From contig NC_059075.1 in NCBI RefSeq assembly GCF_020497125.1, positions 27,998,003-28,062,002 of the forward strand: a stretch of DNA of 64,000 nt, given 5' to 3'. Position numbers and translations under genes: made by a program. Source of the stretch: Mauremys mutica (Eukaryota; Chordata; Testudines; Geoemydidae). This document shows, in pieces, positions 46,701-53,827 of this stretch (its first letter is position 1; each line of letters starts with the position of its first letter). The notes under the pieces were generated by a model. The model saw only the letters and a program-made list of their open reading frames with translations. It was not told the DNA's origin and made no database searches.

Positions 46701-49700
46701 TGAAAATTGGGCTCTGTGAACTTAAAGTTTATTTTTATTTACTTTTCAGGGTTAGCTACAGCGACTCTAGTGTTTACCTCCGAAAAAGGATTCCTAATCC
46801 CAGTGAAAAGGTTAGTATGTGGAAAAATTTAGTGTCTCCCATTCATTATCTCTAATTATCTCCTAAAATCACAGGCCTCATAAGTGGTAGATTACTAATT
46901 ATAAAAAGTAATTATATGTATTCCTAAAACACAACCAAATATAAACCTGTTGATTAAATGAAAGTCATAGAATTTCTGGTTTCAGAGTAGCAGCCGCGTT
47001 AGTCTGTATCCGCAAAAAGAACAGGAGTACTTGTGGCACCTTAGAGACTAACAAATTTATTTCAGCATAAGCTTTTGTGGGCTACAGCTCACTTCTTCGG
47101 ATGCATAGAAGTGACACCATCATAGGACCTAATCACATCAGCCACGCCATCAGGGGCTCGTTCACCTGCACATCTACCAACGTGATATATGCCATCATGT
47201 GCCAGCAATGCCCCTCTGCCATGTACATTGGCCAAACTGGACAGTCTCTACACAAAAGAATAAATGGACACAAATCTGACATCAGGAATCATAACATTCA
47301 AAAACCAGTGGGAGAACACTTCAACCTCTCTAACCACTCAGTGACAGTCTTGAAGGTGGCAATATTGTAACAAAAAAACTTCAAAAACAGACTCCAAAGA
47401 GAGACTGCTGAACTCGAATTAATATGCAAATTAGATACAATTAACTTAAGTTTAAACAGAGTCTGGGAATGGTTGGGTCATTACACTAATTGAATCTATT
47501 TCCTTATGTTAAGTTCTCCTCACACCTTCTATGGGTCATCTCGATTATCACTTCAAAGGTTTTTTTTCTCTTGCTGATGATAGCTCATCTCAATTGATTG
47601 GACTCTTCCAGTTGGTATGGGTACTTCCACCTTTTCATGTTCTCTGTATGTATAAATATCTTCTGTCTGTGTGTTCCATTCTATGCATCCGAAGAAGTGG
47701 GCTGTAGCCCACGAAAGTTTATGCTGAAATAAATTTGTTAGTCTCTAAGGTGCCACAAGTACTTCTGTTCTTTTTATAGAATTTCTGGTTTAAGCATTAA
47801 GACATTAGGAATAAATAAAAGCTTTAAAGGAAAATACAAACAATTTTAAATCAAACCTTTTGTCGTTAAGTATATCCACAAAGGAATGTCTAATCATGCA
47901 ATTATACAAACTATAATTTGGAGACTACATTGTAATTTCAATATTTCTGTAGCAGTCAGTGACTTGACACTTCACTGAGGCTGCCATTCTTTGCATAGTG
48001 AGTTTTCTTTAATTCTACAATGACAATTTCTGCTTTCAGTAAATAGCAAGGAACATGATATATGCTCTGTATTTTATGTGCAGTAGCCTCCCAGCAATGA
48101 CCCATCCTGCAAATTGCTGAGCATTTCACAAGTACCTCACAGGATTGGGGTTTATTGCCTCAAACCTGCACTGGTTGTAGCATCATGCCACTTGACTAAT
48201 GACTGAGTCCTATGCCACTGAAATTAATAGCACAATAGAACACAATGGTAGACGTGGTTTGTCTTGTTCTCTCAAGAGGTGTTCATTACCTTACTGGGCC
48301 CTAGCTTGATGTATGTGGCACAGAGAGGCAATAGGTGATGATGAGGCTGCATTCCACCTCTTTGGGCTGGGACTGTGGCTCTCCCAAACACAAGGTGAAA
48401 TCCAGACCTCCCTGAAGTCAGTAGGAATTTTGCATTGATTTCAGTGGAGCCAGGATTTAATGCACACACACTTCATCCATAAAGCTCAGCTACTCAAAGT
48501 GTATGCAAGGAACGAGAATGTCACCCACTGTGAATAAAAAATATTGGAAGCGGCAATGTCTGTGGCTGCTTGTGTTTCACTATTGTTGATATCAGACTGA
48601 GGTGTTGGATGCAAGGGGAATGTATTAGAAGCCAGATTTTATTTTGTTGGAGTAAAATTTAGGAAGATTTTTGTACATAACTGAAAATCAGGTGCTATCT
48701 TTGTCGCTGTCTTTGATGCTTGTTTAAAGGCCATTTGACTCTTTTCCATTGTATTTTTTGTTTATAAATATGTAATTTTAGGAACATGTTAGTGAAAATA
48801 AACAGAAGAACACAGACATGGATGAAAGCACAAATCTGTTAATTATCAGGTGGGTAGTGTCTTTTTCATGGCATCCAAGACTTCTAGAATCTTGTACAAG
48901 TGTTCTAAAGTGAGATTCAGAATTATTCTGCAGTGGTTGAGACTGATGTATACTTTAGAAAATTATAGGCACTGCCATGGAATAGGATTCAGCCCAACTC
49001 CTCACAGGTCTGGAGTACAAAATTTGGTAGGTATAGATATATAGTGGCAGATTGTCAGCTTGGCTAGATCTTCTTTGCACATAGCAAGGGAGACTTAGAG
49101 CTGTGTTAACTGGGCTGCTGAGGATTCCCCCATGAGCCAACAGCATACCACACTTGGTGCAGGGGACATTCCAGGGCAAGGAAAGAATGGGAGAGGGTGG
49201 AGTTAAAATGTGATGTTCTCCAATGATCCTGGGCCAGTGGCCCCTAGGAGACTGTTGCAGCCAGTGCATGGCCTTGTCTATCCTGGGACTTTTTTTGCAG
49301 GAGTGCAGCTACAGTGTAGATAAGGCCTCTACTTGAGGCCAAAGGGGGTTTTGCATTGACTTGAGTGGAGCCAGAATTTGGCTCTTAATTAGTGGTCCCA
49401 GGAGTTAATTACGGAAAACATGCAAAAATGCTATTGGAAACAGGAGTGTCCAGTTCTCACTTACATGATTGATTGTGCCAGACTTTCCGAAAACTGTATA
49501 AACAACGTATCACATTATGACTGTTTGCGAAACTCTAGCATGAAACTCACTACCTTTGATATCCAGTCAGCTTTTCAGTAAGAAGAATGAAAGCAAATCT
49601 GCAGAGTTACTCTGAAACCAAAAGAGAACATAGGGATATATTTCATTGAAAAACTGGCAAATTTATTCAAAGTTAAAATTTAAAAAGAACCACACTGAAG

Positions 49701-50741
49701 AAGATGCTGTGTTCACATTAGTAAAATGTGGCTGGTTTGCTGTCCTGGGTCATTTAAAATGTGCTCCTGAGGTCTCTCCTGATTTAATTATGGCACTCTG
49801 AAGAAGGAAAGCTCTATCTAAGTGCCAAGTGGTGGTGGTGTTTTTGCATTACAGGACCCAATGAAATTTAGTCCTTAAATTTCATGGTCAAAGACTTTTG
49901 AGAACTTTGACCAAATAGCATCAGAGAATCCACCCGCCCTCAAGAAAAGATTTCCAATGTATGTTATCGATGTATAATTAAATTATTCAAAACCCATCTG
50001 GCTTCATTACTCAAGTATTTGAGACCCTTTTCAGAGAGCATTTTCAGAAGTGACTAGTGATTTGTGAGTGCCCATCTTGAGAAATCTGAATAGGATCTGA
50101 TTTTCAAAAAGTGCTGCAGGTCCACCCTGTGAAAATGAAGTCCCTTTAAGATATCTCAAGTTGGACACCCAATATCACTAACAATTTTTGATAATCTTAG
50201 CTTTGTTTCAATTAAAAATCCATATTTGAACATTGCCCAATATTCCTAGGTGTTTACAGTTAGGGGTGGAACCTCAACTGATATAAATTGGCATAACTCC
50301 ATTGACTTCAGTGGGAGTTGCACTGATTGACGCTACCTGAGAATCAGCCCGAAGTTGTCAGAGGCTTAAAACAGCTGTGTGCATTGGCTCCTATGAAGTG
50401 ATACTTCACAACCCCCTTGTGTGCCTCACAGTTCTGACTCGCTGTCTAGTTGGCTGGACTGTAAGATTAATTGAACTACTGCCTCATAGTTCTGCCCATC
50501 TTTCCATCAACAACTTCAGTCAATCCACTGCACATTTACAGTTGTTTTCCTTCCCCAAGCCAACCTCTCTCTCATCCATTTTTGCAGGAAGAAAAAAGAC
50601 TTAGAGGCTCCGGAGAATGCTATTTCACCTCTTGAGCCTCCATGTGTAGAGCAACCCGAGTTATTTTACTTCATTGTTTTCCTCTGGGTGCTGGTCTACT
50701 GCCTGTTGCTCCTTCCGCATCTTGTTAGCAACAAATTTTGA
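22647..50741 (+). CDS. CLMN: CLMN (calmin), exons 2-13 of a spliced gene, 5' incomplete
   Basis: Twelve exons join in frame into 878 residues ending in TGA. Residues 1-111 form CH1 (ERENVQKRTFTRW at the start) and about 158-267 form CH2 (SVKDQRKAIRALLTWVQ, then SWRSGLAFLAIIKAID). Residues 268-784 are an acidic Ser/Thr-rich region, and 853-870 a hydrophobic anchor followed by only eight residues. Tandem CH domains of this type bind F-actin; the family is described as a tail-anchored protein of ER and perinuclear membranes, first reported in testis and later as retinoid-induced in neuronal cells. Actin binding and membrane location here are inferred from family. All introns are GT/AG and all phases match. 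The first codon is split (phase 1), so the exon with the start codon lies upstream. Human calmin is about 1000 residues; this one is probably about 900, mostly through a shorter middle region. Other tandem-CH proteins lack this C-terminal anchor. Confidence 0.95.
22709..23787. other. Intron 2, first part
   Basis: Unique DNA. 23150-23530 is repeat-free and AT-rich. No coding signal. Confidence 0.45.
23788..24060. repeat. Short palindromic repeat followed by an L3-type fragment
   Basis: 23788-23900 carries CTGATTCTGCAACTCCTACT and its near complement AGGTTGCAGA at the other side. 23930-24000 has TCCCTGCCCTGAAGAGTCTT, the minus-strand form of the L3-like family. Confidence 0.5.
24061..24815. 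other. Intron 2 stretch, repeat-free
   Basis: Non-repetitive DNA; 24360-24760 is a candidate for conserved non-coding DNA only by its lack of repeats. Confidence 0.35.
24822..25460 (-). mobile_element. CR1 LINE 3' region
   Basis: Begins with the complement of the CR1 terminus (TCATAGACTTTAAGATCAGA, AGGGACCATCATGATCATCT) and continues through the complement of the 14870-15375 copy. The part after about 25330 extends further 5' in the element. Confidence 0.88.
25945..26175. repeat. Two copies of the short palindromic CATTGACTT-type repeat
   Basis: Both copies end in GATCAGAATCTGGCCCT (at about 26025 and 26157), which is the shared terminus of this family. Confidence 0.6.
26282..27145 (+). mobile_element. 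CR1 LINE 3' end, second lineage, nearly intact frame
   Basis: Encodes the end of CR1 ORF2 in overlapping frames: DLDKLEKWSEVNRMKFNKDK with HLGRNKQLHTYKMG at 26350-26490, then LEYCVQFWVPHFRKDVDKLE at 26670-26730, and VVKHWNKLPREV at 26990-27030. It ends GTCCTACGATTCTGTGATTC. Its 3' end differs from the 437-1256 type, so it is another CR1 subfamily, closer to the bird-like consensus. Several frameshifts. Confidence 0.92.
27310..27405 (+). CDS. CLMN: CLMN exon 3: CH1, second part
   Basis: The acceptor CCACAG ends at 27309 and the donor GTATGT follows 27405. The 96 bp give 32 whole codons with the CH-domain signature DLFLDIQDGKILMALLEVLS; the DG-x-x-L-x-x-L-E-x-L pattern is diagnostic of CH1. 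Phase 0 at both ends. Confidence 0.96.
27645..27745 (+). repeat. MIR-type 3' tail
   Basis: TTGTAAAGTGCCTTGAGATC followed by an ATGGAGGGTACTGTGG segment, the 3' end of an amniote MIR. Confidence 0.55.
27746..28559. other. Intron 3 stretch, no gene
   Basis: Unique DNA with chance open frames only. Confidence 0.45.
28560..28820. mobile_element. Foldback DNA element
   Basis: Left CTTGTCTTCACACTTCACTG and right (reverse complement) CTAGGGTTTGTTTTCACTGC, with TAACTGATGTGCATGAGCTA pairing TAACTAATGAGCATGAGCTA. The palindrome spans the full length. Target duplication not clear. Confidence 0.75.
28958..29071. mobile_element. Very short hAT MITE, 114 bp, 8-bp TSD
   Basis: Ends CAGTTTTTCTCAACA and (reverse complement) CAGTGTTTCTCCGTG. 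Flanks GTGTAGAC (28950-28957) and GTGCAGAC (29072-29079) differ at one base. Confidence 0.8.
29091..29399. mobile_element. GC-rich hAT MITE with perfect 8-bp TSD
   Basis: Ends CAGGGGTCCCCAA and (reverse complement) CAGTAGTGCCCAA. Identical flanks GCCTAAAT at 29083-29090 and 29400-29407. Inside are repeated TGCCGAAATGC motifs arranged as a palindrome around about 29240. Confidence 0.93.
29545..29592 (-). repeat. CR1 3' terminus fragment
   Basis: AGATTCTGAGACCAGAAGGA then ACCATTGTGATC, the complement of a CR1 end. Confidence 0.6.
29690..29773 (+). CDS. CLMN: CLMN exon 4: CH1, third part
   Basis: The acceptor TTCTAG ends at 29689 and the donor GTAAGT starts at 29774. Twenty-eight codons include RIFRLNNIAKALKFLEDSN, the standard middle helix of CH1 (x-N-x-x-x-A-L-x-F-L). 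Phase 0 at both ends. Confidence 0.96.
30911..31005. repeat. Short palindromic CATTGACTT-type repeat
   Basis: GGGCCAAATTTTGCTGTCAT at one end and AGAGCAGTATAATCAGGCTC at the other are imperfect inverted copies, with GTGTAACCCCATTGATTTAA between. Confidence 0.6.
33377..33391. repeat. (TA)n microsatellite
   Basis: Seven to eight TA units in intron 4. Confidence 0.9.
33712..33804 (+). CDS. CLMN: CLMN exon 5: end of CH1
   Basis: The acceptor TATAG ends at 33711 and the donor GTAAAA starts at 33805. Thirty-one codons encode VKLVSIDAAEIVDGNSSLVL and then GLIWNIILFFQ. The D-I/V-x-D-GN-x-x-L-x-LGLIW motif closes every actin-binding CH1 domain. Phase 0 at both ends. Confidence 0.97.
34207..34406. 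mobile_element. Palindromic DNA element, about 200 bp
   Basis: Left AGGACTTGTCTACACTACGG and right (reverse complement) AGGCCTGGTCTACACTAAAA; inner arms CTAGGTCAACGTCAAC and GACGTAGCTTTGTTGATC. Target duplication not resolved. Confidence 0.8.
35026..35622 (+). pseudogene. Remnant of the DIRS first (gag-like) frame
   Basis: A 198-codon open stretch rich in Ser, Pro and Arg early and in aromatic residues later (SGMVWYWEGPYWDFFEGQ). It follows the zinc-knuckle region and precedes the recombinase in the same element. No domain hit can be claimed; I assign it by position and by its likeness to other DIRS first frames. Confidence 0.4.
36221..36922 (+). pseudogene. DIRS tyrosine recombinase, one in-frame stop
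   Basis: One frame runs through this stretch with a single TAA at 36680-36682. The first catalytic Arg lies in ITLARRAREYG (36356-36361). The HxxR box is RAHSTRAQA (His 36752-36754, Arg 36761-36763), and the nucleophile Tyr is in SFSRQYAL (36857-36859). In DIRS elements this enzyme replaces the integrase. Upstream, 35970-36220 continues the protein with frameshifts. The stop makes it non-functional as a single product. Confidence 0.8.
37480..37634 (+). mobile_element. Penelope-like 3' end fragment
   Basis: CTTGAAAGCTTGTCTCTTGG, then CAAATAAAAGATATTACCTC and CTATAGCAACACTGCAT at the end. Same family as 56150-56595. Confidence 0.6.
37881..38071 (+). CDS. CLMN: CLMN exon 6: inter-CH linker and start of CH2
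   Basis: The acceptor AACACAG ends at 37880 and the donor GTAAGC starts at 38072. It encodes IKELTGNL, then a Ser-rich linker of about 40 residues, and then SVKDQRKAIRALLTWVQRKT, the first helix of CH2. The linker between CH1 and CH2 is long compared with alpha-actinin or spectrin, as is usual for calmin. The exon is 191 bp and ends two bases into a lysine codon. Confidence 0.97.
38307..38697. mobile_element. GC-rich hAT element, 8-bp TSD
   Basis: Starts CAGGGGCGGATTAGG and the right end (reverse complement) reads AAGTGGCAGATTAGCC. Flanks ATTTCACT (38299-38306) and ATTTCACA (38698-38705) differ at one base. Interior GC-rich with chance frames on both strands. Confidence 0.88.
38745..38812 (-). 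repeat. L3/CR1-type fragment
   Basis: TCCCCTGTCCTGAGGTGTTT then GCAATCTATTGAGTG, the complement of the L3-like internal part. Confidence 0.45.
38821..40306. other. Intron 6 stretch, mostly unique
   Basis: About 1.5 kb with little repeat apart from a short palindromic copy at 39405-39480. 39490-39900 is repeat-free and a candidate for conserved non-coding DNA. Confidence 0.4.
40307..40500 (+). CDS. CLMN: CLMN exon 7: main part of CH2
   Basis: The acceptor ATTTAG ends at 40306 and the donor GTAACA starts at 40501. The first base completes the split lysine codon. It encodes YGVAVQDFASSWRSGLAFLA and then IIKAID; the DF-x-x-SW-x-x-G-x-A-F pattern is the CH2 signature. The end, NLGVPRLLEPE, leads into the last CH2 helix. 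It is 194 bp and ends one base into an aspartate codon. Confidence 0.97.
40560..40690 (-). repeat. L3/CR1-type ancient repeat, 3' end
   Basis: GGGTCCCCATTGTGCTGGGT, ACTGTACAAAATCAATCCTT and CCCAAAGTACTTATAAAGAC on the + strand. Confidence 0.7.
41403..41485 (+). CDS. CLMN: CLMN exon 8: end of CH2
   Basis: The acceptor CCATAG ends at 41402 and the donor GTACGC starts at 41486. It encodes (D)VMVESPDEQSIMTYVAQF and then LEHFQETEG. The P-D-E-x-S-I-M-T-Y-V-A-x-F motif is the final helix of CH2 domains. It is 83 bp: two bases finish the split codon, then 27 codons, ending in phase 0. Confidence 0.97.
41486..42744. other. Intron 8 stretch
   Basis: Unique except for a short palindromic copy at 41940-42022 (GAAGTCAGTGG and TTGACTTAAATGGGGCCAGG). 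Confidence 0.45.
42745..43075 (+). repeat. MIR-type SINE split by a hAT MITE, just before exon 9
   Basis: Left piece GATTGAGAACTGGGA, right piece ACTTGCTGTGTGGCCTTGTA, then CTGACTTACAGAATGGGACA and AAATGTAAAGTGATATGTAA. The two pieces make one MIR. Its end lies about 30 bp before the exon 9 acceptor. Confidence 0.75.
42766..42883. mobile_element. hAT-type MITE (GGGTGACCAGAT family), 8-bp TSD
   Basis: GGGTGACCAGATAGCA on the left and (reverse complement) AGGGTGACCAGATGTCC on the right. Flanks AACTGGGA at 42758-42765 and 42884-42891. It is the opposite orientation of the copy at 61340-61464. Confidence 0.88.
43107..44477 (+). CDS. CLMN: CLMN exon 9: large central exon, acidic Ser/Thr-rich region
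   Basis: The acceptor TTACAG ends at 43106 and the donor GTACTC starts at 44478. The exon is 1371 bp and codes for 457 uninterrupted codons (residues 268-724), over half of the visible protein. It is rich in Ser, Thr, Glu and Asp and has no globular domain I recognise, so it is probably disordered. A single large exon at this place is a known trait of CLMN. Codon usage and the absence of stops over 1.4 kb in AT-rich DNA show it is under coding constraint. The open frame runs 22 codons past the donor (21 residues and a stop). Confidence 0.96.
44478..44577 (+). other. Candidate intronic terminal exon of a short calmin isoform
   Basis: The exon 9 frame stays open past the donor for 21 residues (VLILIFKFQPPTCLYKLAPT and P) to TAA at 44541-44543. 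A poly(A) signal variant ATTAAA lies at 44572-44577. If the donor is skipped and this signal used, the product would keep both CH domains and the acidic region but lose the membrane anchor. This is a prediction from sequence; no transcript evidence is available here. Confidence 0.25.
44578..45010. repeat. Intron 9: L3-type fragment and short palindromic repeat
   Basis: 44840-44925 has CAATTCCTGCCCTAAAGAGT (L3-like, minus). 44930-45010 has TGAGTAACTTTACTCACACA with AACTTGAATGGGACTAATCG (palindromic family). Confidence 0.5.
45010..45285. mobile_element. Palindromic DNA element with TGGTATA motifs
   Basis: ACACTGGTATAGTTAAAGTT on the left half and TACACTGGTATAACTACGTC on the right; the centre has TTTAGCTTAAACCTCTT. 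The end ATGTGTAGACAGACTC fits the CTACACT-type terminus of the family. Confidence 0.6.
45286..45668. other. End of intron 9
   Basis: Unique DNA; nothing to report. Confidence 0.4.
45669..45850 (+). CDS. CLMN: CLMN exon 10: basic and charged segment
   Basis: The acceptor AAACAG ends at 45668 and the donor GTAATT starts at 45851. Sixty codons encode VMVDQFEDIASAMLRSEISS followed by a lysine-rich run KRKEKKK. The first part could form a short helix and the basic run a nuclear-localisation-like or lipid-binding patch; neither is proven. It ends two bases into an arginine codon. Confidence 0.94.
45851..46749. other. Intron 10
   Basis: Unique AT-rich DNA with no repeat family recognised. Confidence 0.45.
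46750..46810 (+). CDS. CLMN: CLMN exon 11: small exon
   Basis: The acceptor TTTCAG ends at 46749 and the donor GTTAGT starts at 46811. One base finishes the split arginine, then twenty codons encode VSYSDSSVYLRKRIPNPSEK. The exon is 61 bp. The reading frame only continues to the transmembrane exon if this exon and exon 12 are both used, since they have matching phases. Confidence 0.92.
47077..47370 (+). pseudogene. GIY-YIG endonuclease remnant of a Penelope-like element
   Basis: The frame encodes FTCTSTNVIYAIMCQQCPSA followed by MYIGQTGQSLHKRINGHKSD. The VIY and YIG strands, the CQQC pair and the Arg in LHKRINGHK match the Penelope GIY-YIG domain, which nicks target DNA for insertion. PVGEHFNLSNHS follows, as in the family. 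The frame ends at a stop at 47368-47370, and no RT lies upstream, so it is inactive. The frame opens within the left terminal repeat at GTG, so I do not propose a true start. Confidence 0.85.
47683..47726 (+). ncRNA. Hammerhead-like ribozyme motif in the Penelope-like terminal repeat
   Basis: CCGAAGA (47689-47695) then a perfect hairpin GTGGGC-TGTA-GCCCAC and GAAA (47713-47716), followed by AGT-TTAT-GCT as a short stem III. The order matches a hammerhead core (CUGANGA, stem II, GAAA, stem III). Differences are C for U in the first box, one extra A before stem II, and G at the cleavage position, so this copy is probably inactive. Confidence 0.5.
47792..48781. other. Intron 11 after the Penelope-like element
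   Basis: Unique apart from a short palindromic copy at 48388-48462 (CTGAAGTCAGTAGGAATTTT, TGATTTCAGTGGAGCCAGGA). Confidence 0.45.
48782..48849 (+). CDS. CLMN: CLMN exon 12: small exon
   Basis: The acceptor TTTTAG ends at 48781 and the donor GTGGGT starts at 48850. It encodes EHVSENKQKNTDMDESTNLL and IIR (the last codon split). It is 68 bp, phase 0 in and phase 2 out, matching the exons on both sides. Confidence 0.9.
49270..49327. mobile_element. Tiny foldback remnant
   Basis: GGCCTTGTCTATCCTGGGAC at the left and its near complement CAGTGTAGATAAGGCC at the right, 58 bp in total: the two ends of a CTACACT-type element joined by internal deletion. Confidence 0.6.
50262..50352. repeat. Short palindromic CATTGACTTCAGTGG repeat
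   Basis: CATAACTCCATTGACTTCAG then TGGGAGTTGCACTGATTGAC, ending GAGAATCAGCCC. Confidence 0.65.
50588..50741 (+). CDS. CLMN: CLMN exon 13: transmembrane anchor and stop
   Basis: The acceptor TTGCAG ends at 50587. One base finishes the split arginine, then fifty codons and a TGA stop at 50739-50741. After a short Pro/Glu-rich linker comes LFYFIVFLWVLVYCLLLL, a typical single membrane-spanning helix, and the protein ends eight residues later (PHLVSNKF). Such a short tail means insertion must be post-translational, as for tail-anchored proteins. This C-terminus is what separates calmin from other double-CH proteins. Confidence 0.96.
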
Positions 50742-51480
50742 TCTCTGTGAGTGTGGGAATAATAAAAGACAGTGGCTTGATTTTTTTTCATGTGTATGCA
50801 TATAAATCGGTTCCTTCAGGTGAAGCACAGATAAATATAGGGTCTGATTTTAAAGCTGATACGAAGATTAGTCTTAACTTACTGTTGTGCTATTTATAAT
50901 GTTGTAGCACATTTTATATTGTGACGTGTAGATATATATATAGATATATATATGAAAATGGGATGATTTAATATACACAATTTTTGTACATTTGTGCCTT
51001 GCTTTATAAAATGCTAAATAAAATTGATAATTATTAGTAGAGATACAGATGATTTAGAGCTCCACTCTTCAAAAATGGTTCTTCAAAAATTGTTCCTCTG
51101 GCTACACTTATTTACCTAGGGCCATGTAGCTGTGAAAGGAGGGTAATGTGTGACTTCATATCAAAGCTTGGTCATCCACATTGGCAGGGCTTGAAATAAG
51201 CTCTTTTCTGTATTTCCAGTGGAAATACTTTGGTAGAAGAAGCTTAACCTTCCTCCATCAATTATTCTTCCATCGTGTGTTTTCTTTTCAGTTGAAAGGA
51301 CTTTTCAAACACATGGGAGCAGATTCTGAACTCAGTTGCACTTATAACTTGGTTGACTTTAGTGGAATTGTATCAGAATTACACCAGTGTAACTGAGATC
51401 AAAATTTGGCCCTATTGTTACTGTGTCTTGGCAGAGGAACTGCAAATATAAATCTTGCCGTATTTAATAAAAAACCTAAA
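50742..51480 (+). other. CLMN: CLMN 3' UTR with candidate poly(A) signals
   Basis: After the stop, AATAAA hexamers occur at 50761-50766, 51017-51022 and 51466-51471, and again at 52801-52806. The first lies only about 20 bp after the stop, the second follows a (GATA/TATA)-rich stretch at 50931-50953. Mammalian CLMN has a long 3' UTR, so the transcript may run well beyond these sites. Which signal is used cannot be told from sequence alone. Confidence 0.6.
51318..51413. repeat. Short palindromic CATTGACTT-type repeat in CLMN 3' UTR
   Basis: GATTCTGAACTCAGTTGCAC at the left and its near complement GTGTAACTGAGATCAAAATT at the right. Confidence 0.65.
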
Positions 51481-52836
51481 ATGCTACCAAAACAAGATAC
51501 TCTATTGCACACACTTCTCCTGGGAATAATATGAGAGAACAAATAGTACATGACAGATGTATAGTCATGCATTACTGGAAGGCACTCAGAATCTGTGGTG
51601 ATGGGCAAGTTTTTCTGTTGTATATAGATTCTTACTCCTTGCTCAAGTCTGGAGTGAAGGAGAAGCTTATACATTTCCATTAGTGAAATACAAGGAAACA
51701 TTATGCTGAGCCTTGGTACAGGTGAAGTGATGATTATGAAGTTTGTCTTTTCTGCAAGTTTTCCTTTGAATTCAGATTTATTGCTGTCCTCTCTTCTTTG
51801 AATATTGTACCCTCTATATTAGCAAATTGGCTGTGAAAAAAGAAAGATCAGGGTAGCTGCTTACCGGAAGAGATTTAAAGGAAGGAAAGGAGAGCCTGGT
51901 ATAGAGACCTTAATAGAGGATACCTCAGGAAACATTGACATTTCTTCTTTTTATACACCACTGACAAAGAGGCCACCATCTAAAATATCTTTCAAGGCAC
52001 ATCTCTCTAAAATAAATGATTAATCATTCACTCCAAAGCAGATTTTTACAGAAGGAAAACATCAATTTGGATCTCTTGCCTCTTCTGCTGTGTTATCTAC
52101 TTCTTGTCCTTTACCATTCAGCCTCTGGATCAGGTGCATCAGTGAATTGCACTTATCAGATCATATGAAGACTCTGCCTTTGAAGACACCAAAAATCATA
52201 AAAAACCCAGCTTATCACCTTCTGAGGTGGAGGTGCAACACAAGAGGATTATAAGCACTGAGATCAATAGGGGAAGAAATGACTACTGGAGAAATAGATC
52301 CAGAAAAATGTCAGCAGCCTATATTTCTTCTCTCTGAAAATCTCGAGTACATATGAAGGGACTTCTATCGCCAGACAAATAGCAAAGGTCCTGGCTTGCA
52401 TTTGGTCTGATTCTTTTGATCAAAACCAGCATAGAAATGGAACAGTAAAAGTGTGAAGATGTTAGTGATTTCTTTATAGCTTGTACTGAGCTTTTAGCCA
52501 GAATGGGAATCAGGTATAAGCTTGGAGTCGCCTACTTGGCAATAGCAATAACTTCTACTCATGGTGTTTCTGGTATAGTCATCTGCCACCACAGGCACAT
52601 TTTGACTTCACAATGCCCTCATGAGGACATGTAATGTTGCTGGTTCGATTTAAACATCCATACATCAGACCACAAAGCGCCTTATTAAAAAAAGAGGTGT
52701 TTCGTGGGCTTGCACTCAACTTTGTTAGAATAAAAGGTATTTATAAGAGGCTGTATGTTTAAGATTCCCTTTCAGTACACTATTTTTAGTGCTCATCTTA
52801 AATAAAAGCTCTTTGAAGACAGGACATATATATGTA
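51481..52836. other. Unique stretch, CLMN distal 3' UTR or intergenic
   Basis: About 1.35 kb with no repeat recognised and an AATAAA at 52801-52806. It may be distal 3' UTR of CLMN. Confidence 0.4.
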
Positions 52837-52956
52837 CACCTCTACCCCGATATAATGCGACTCGATATAACATGAATTCAGATATAACGCGGTTTCACCT
52901 ATAACACGGTAACATTGTTTGGCTCCTGAGGACAGCGTTATATTGGGGTAGAGGTG
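52837..52956. mobile_element. Complete 120-bp MITE with TA target site
   Basis: CACCTCTACCCCGATATAAT and (reverse complement) CACCTCTACCCCAATATAAC are the ends, flanked on both sides by TA (inside a wider GTAC/GTAC). Internal TATAAC motifs repeat. TA duplication points to a Tc1/mariner-type transposase. Confidence 0.9.
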
Positions 52957-53167
52957 TACTTGAATGTTAAGCACTTCATTTGCACATGCTTCAAAGTTGT
53001 TAAAGGCTTGCTGTCTGCTGAGTATTTCCTTCCTTGCACACTGCACTAAATTATTGTATAAATTCTTGATATTAGCTTGTTATTACCTTTCAGTAACACC
53101 TCATCTTGGAGGTGCAATTAGGATTAGAGGAGAATGCTGCGTAGGATGATAGTTTAAACATTTGGGG

Positions 53168-53238
53168 TGAAATACTGGCCCATTTTAAGTCAATAAGAAT
53201 ATTGCCACTGATATCAATGAAGCCAGGATTTCACCCTT
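53168..53238. repeat. Short palindromic CATTGACTT-type repeat
   Basis: GTGAAATACTGGCCCATTTT and its near complement AAGCCAGGATTTCACCC. Confidence 0.6.
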
Positions 53239-53827
53239 AGGCTCTTTACATCTGTCCATTATAAGGATCTTCTAGTCCTTTGCCAACATCAGACGAGAGT
53301 AGAGATGGGTCCAAGCCATAGATTTGAGAAGCAGATTCAAATCTGTTCTTCACCCAAAGTTCGAGGGGAAGTAGGCCCCAGGTTTTGGTTCAGGCCTATC
53401 TCTAGAAGAGAGATGACAGAATTGAGAAAAGTCTCCGCATAACTGGCACTTCTCTGGAGGAACTCTGGGTGATCCTGGATAAAGTCTCACTGCCTTTGTT
53501 AAAAAGGAAAAAAAGTACCACAAACCAGACACTGAGCTGAGTGCACTTTTTGTTGATCAGACAATTGGACGATAAGTGATTTTTGTATTGTGGCATTTAC
53601 TTCATGCAGCTATCACTGAAGTCTGATGGGTTATTTAATAACTAGTGGCCAAAAGCCTGTGCTGTTGCATGGTTATGGCAAGTGGGCTAACTAATCCATC
53701 ATCTGTGCAGTCTCCCTATACAACCAATCAAATAGTTGGATGCAACTTAGCTGTAGTGTAAGGGCAGTGATTGGTTGAGTTACCTCTGATATCACAATGG
53801 ACTAGGACTCTTGGCATGGCACAGATA

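Larger units (their letters stand above)
46983..47775 (+). mobile_element. Penelope-like element, 5' truncated, with inverted terminal repeats
   Basis: The left end (46983-47105) is an inverted copy of the right end (about 47675-47775): both carry GGCACCTTAGAGACTAACAA or its complement and TTCTTCGGATGCATAGAA or its complement. The flanks are identical 16-mers ATAGAATTTCTGGTTT (46967-46982 and 47776-47791), which fixes the limits. The interior keeps only the GIY-YIG endonuclease end of the protein; the reverse transcriptase is gone. It lies in CLMN intron 11. Confidence 0.93.
48850..50587. other. Intron 12
   Basis: Holds a 58-bp foldback remnant at 49270-49327 (GGCCTTGTCTA ... TAGATAAGGCC), an unclassified repeat at 50010-50180 and a palindromic repeat at 50262-50352. 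The rest is unique. Confidence 0.45.
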
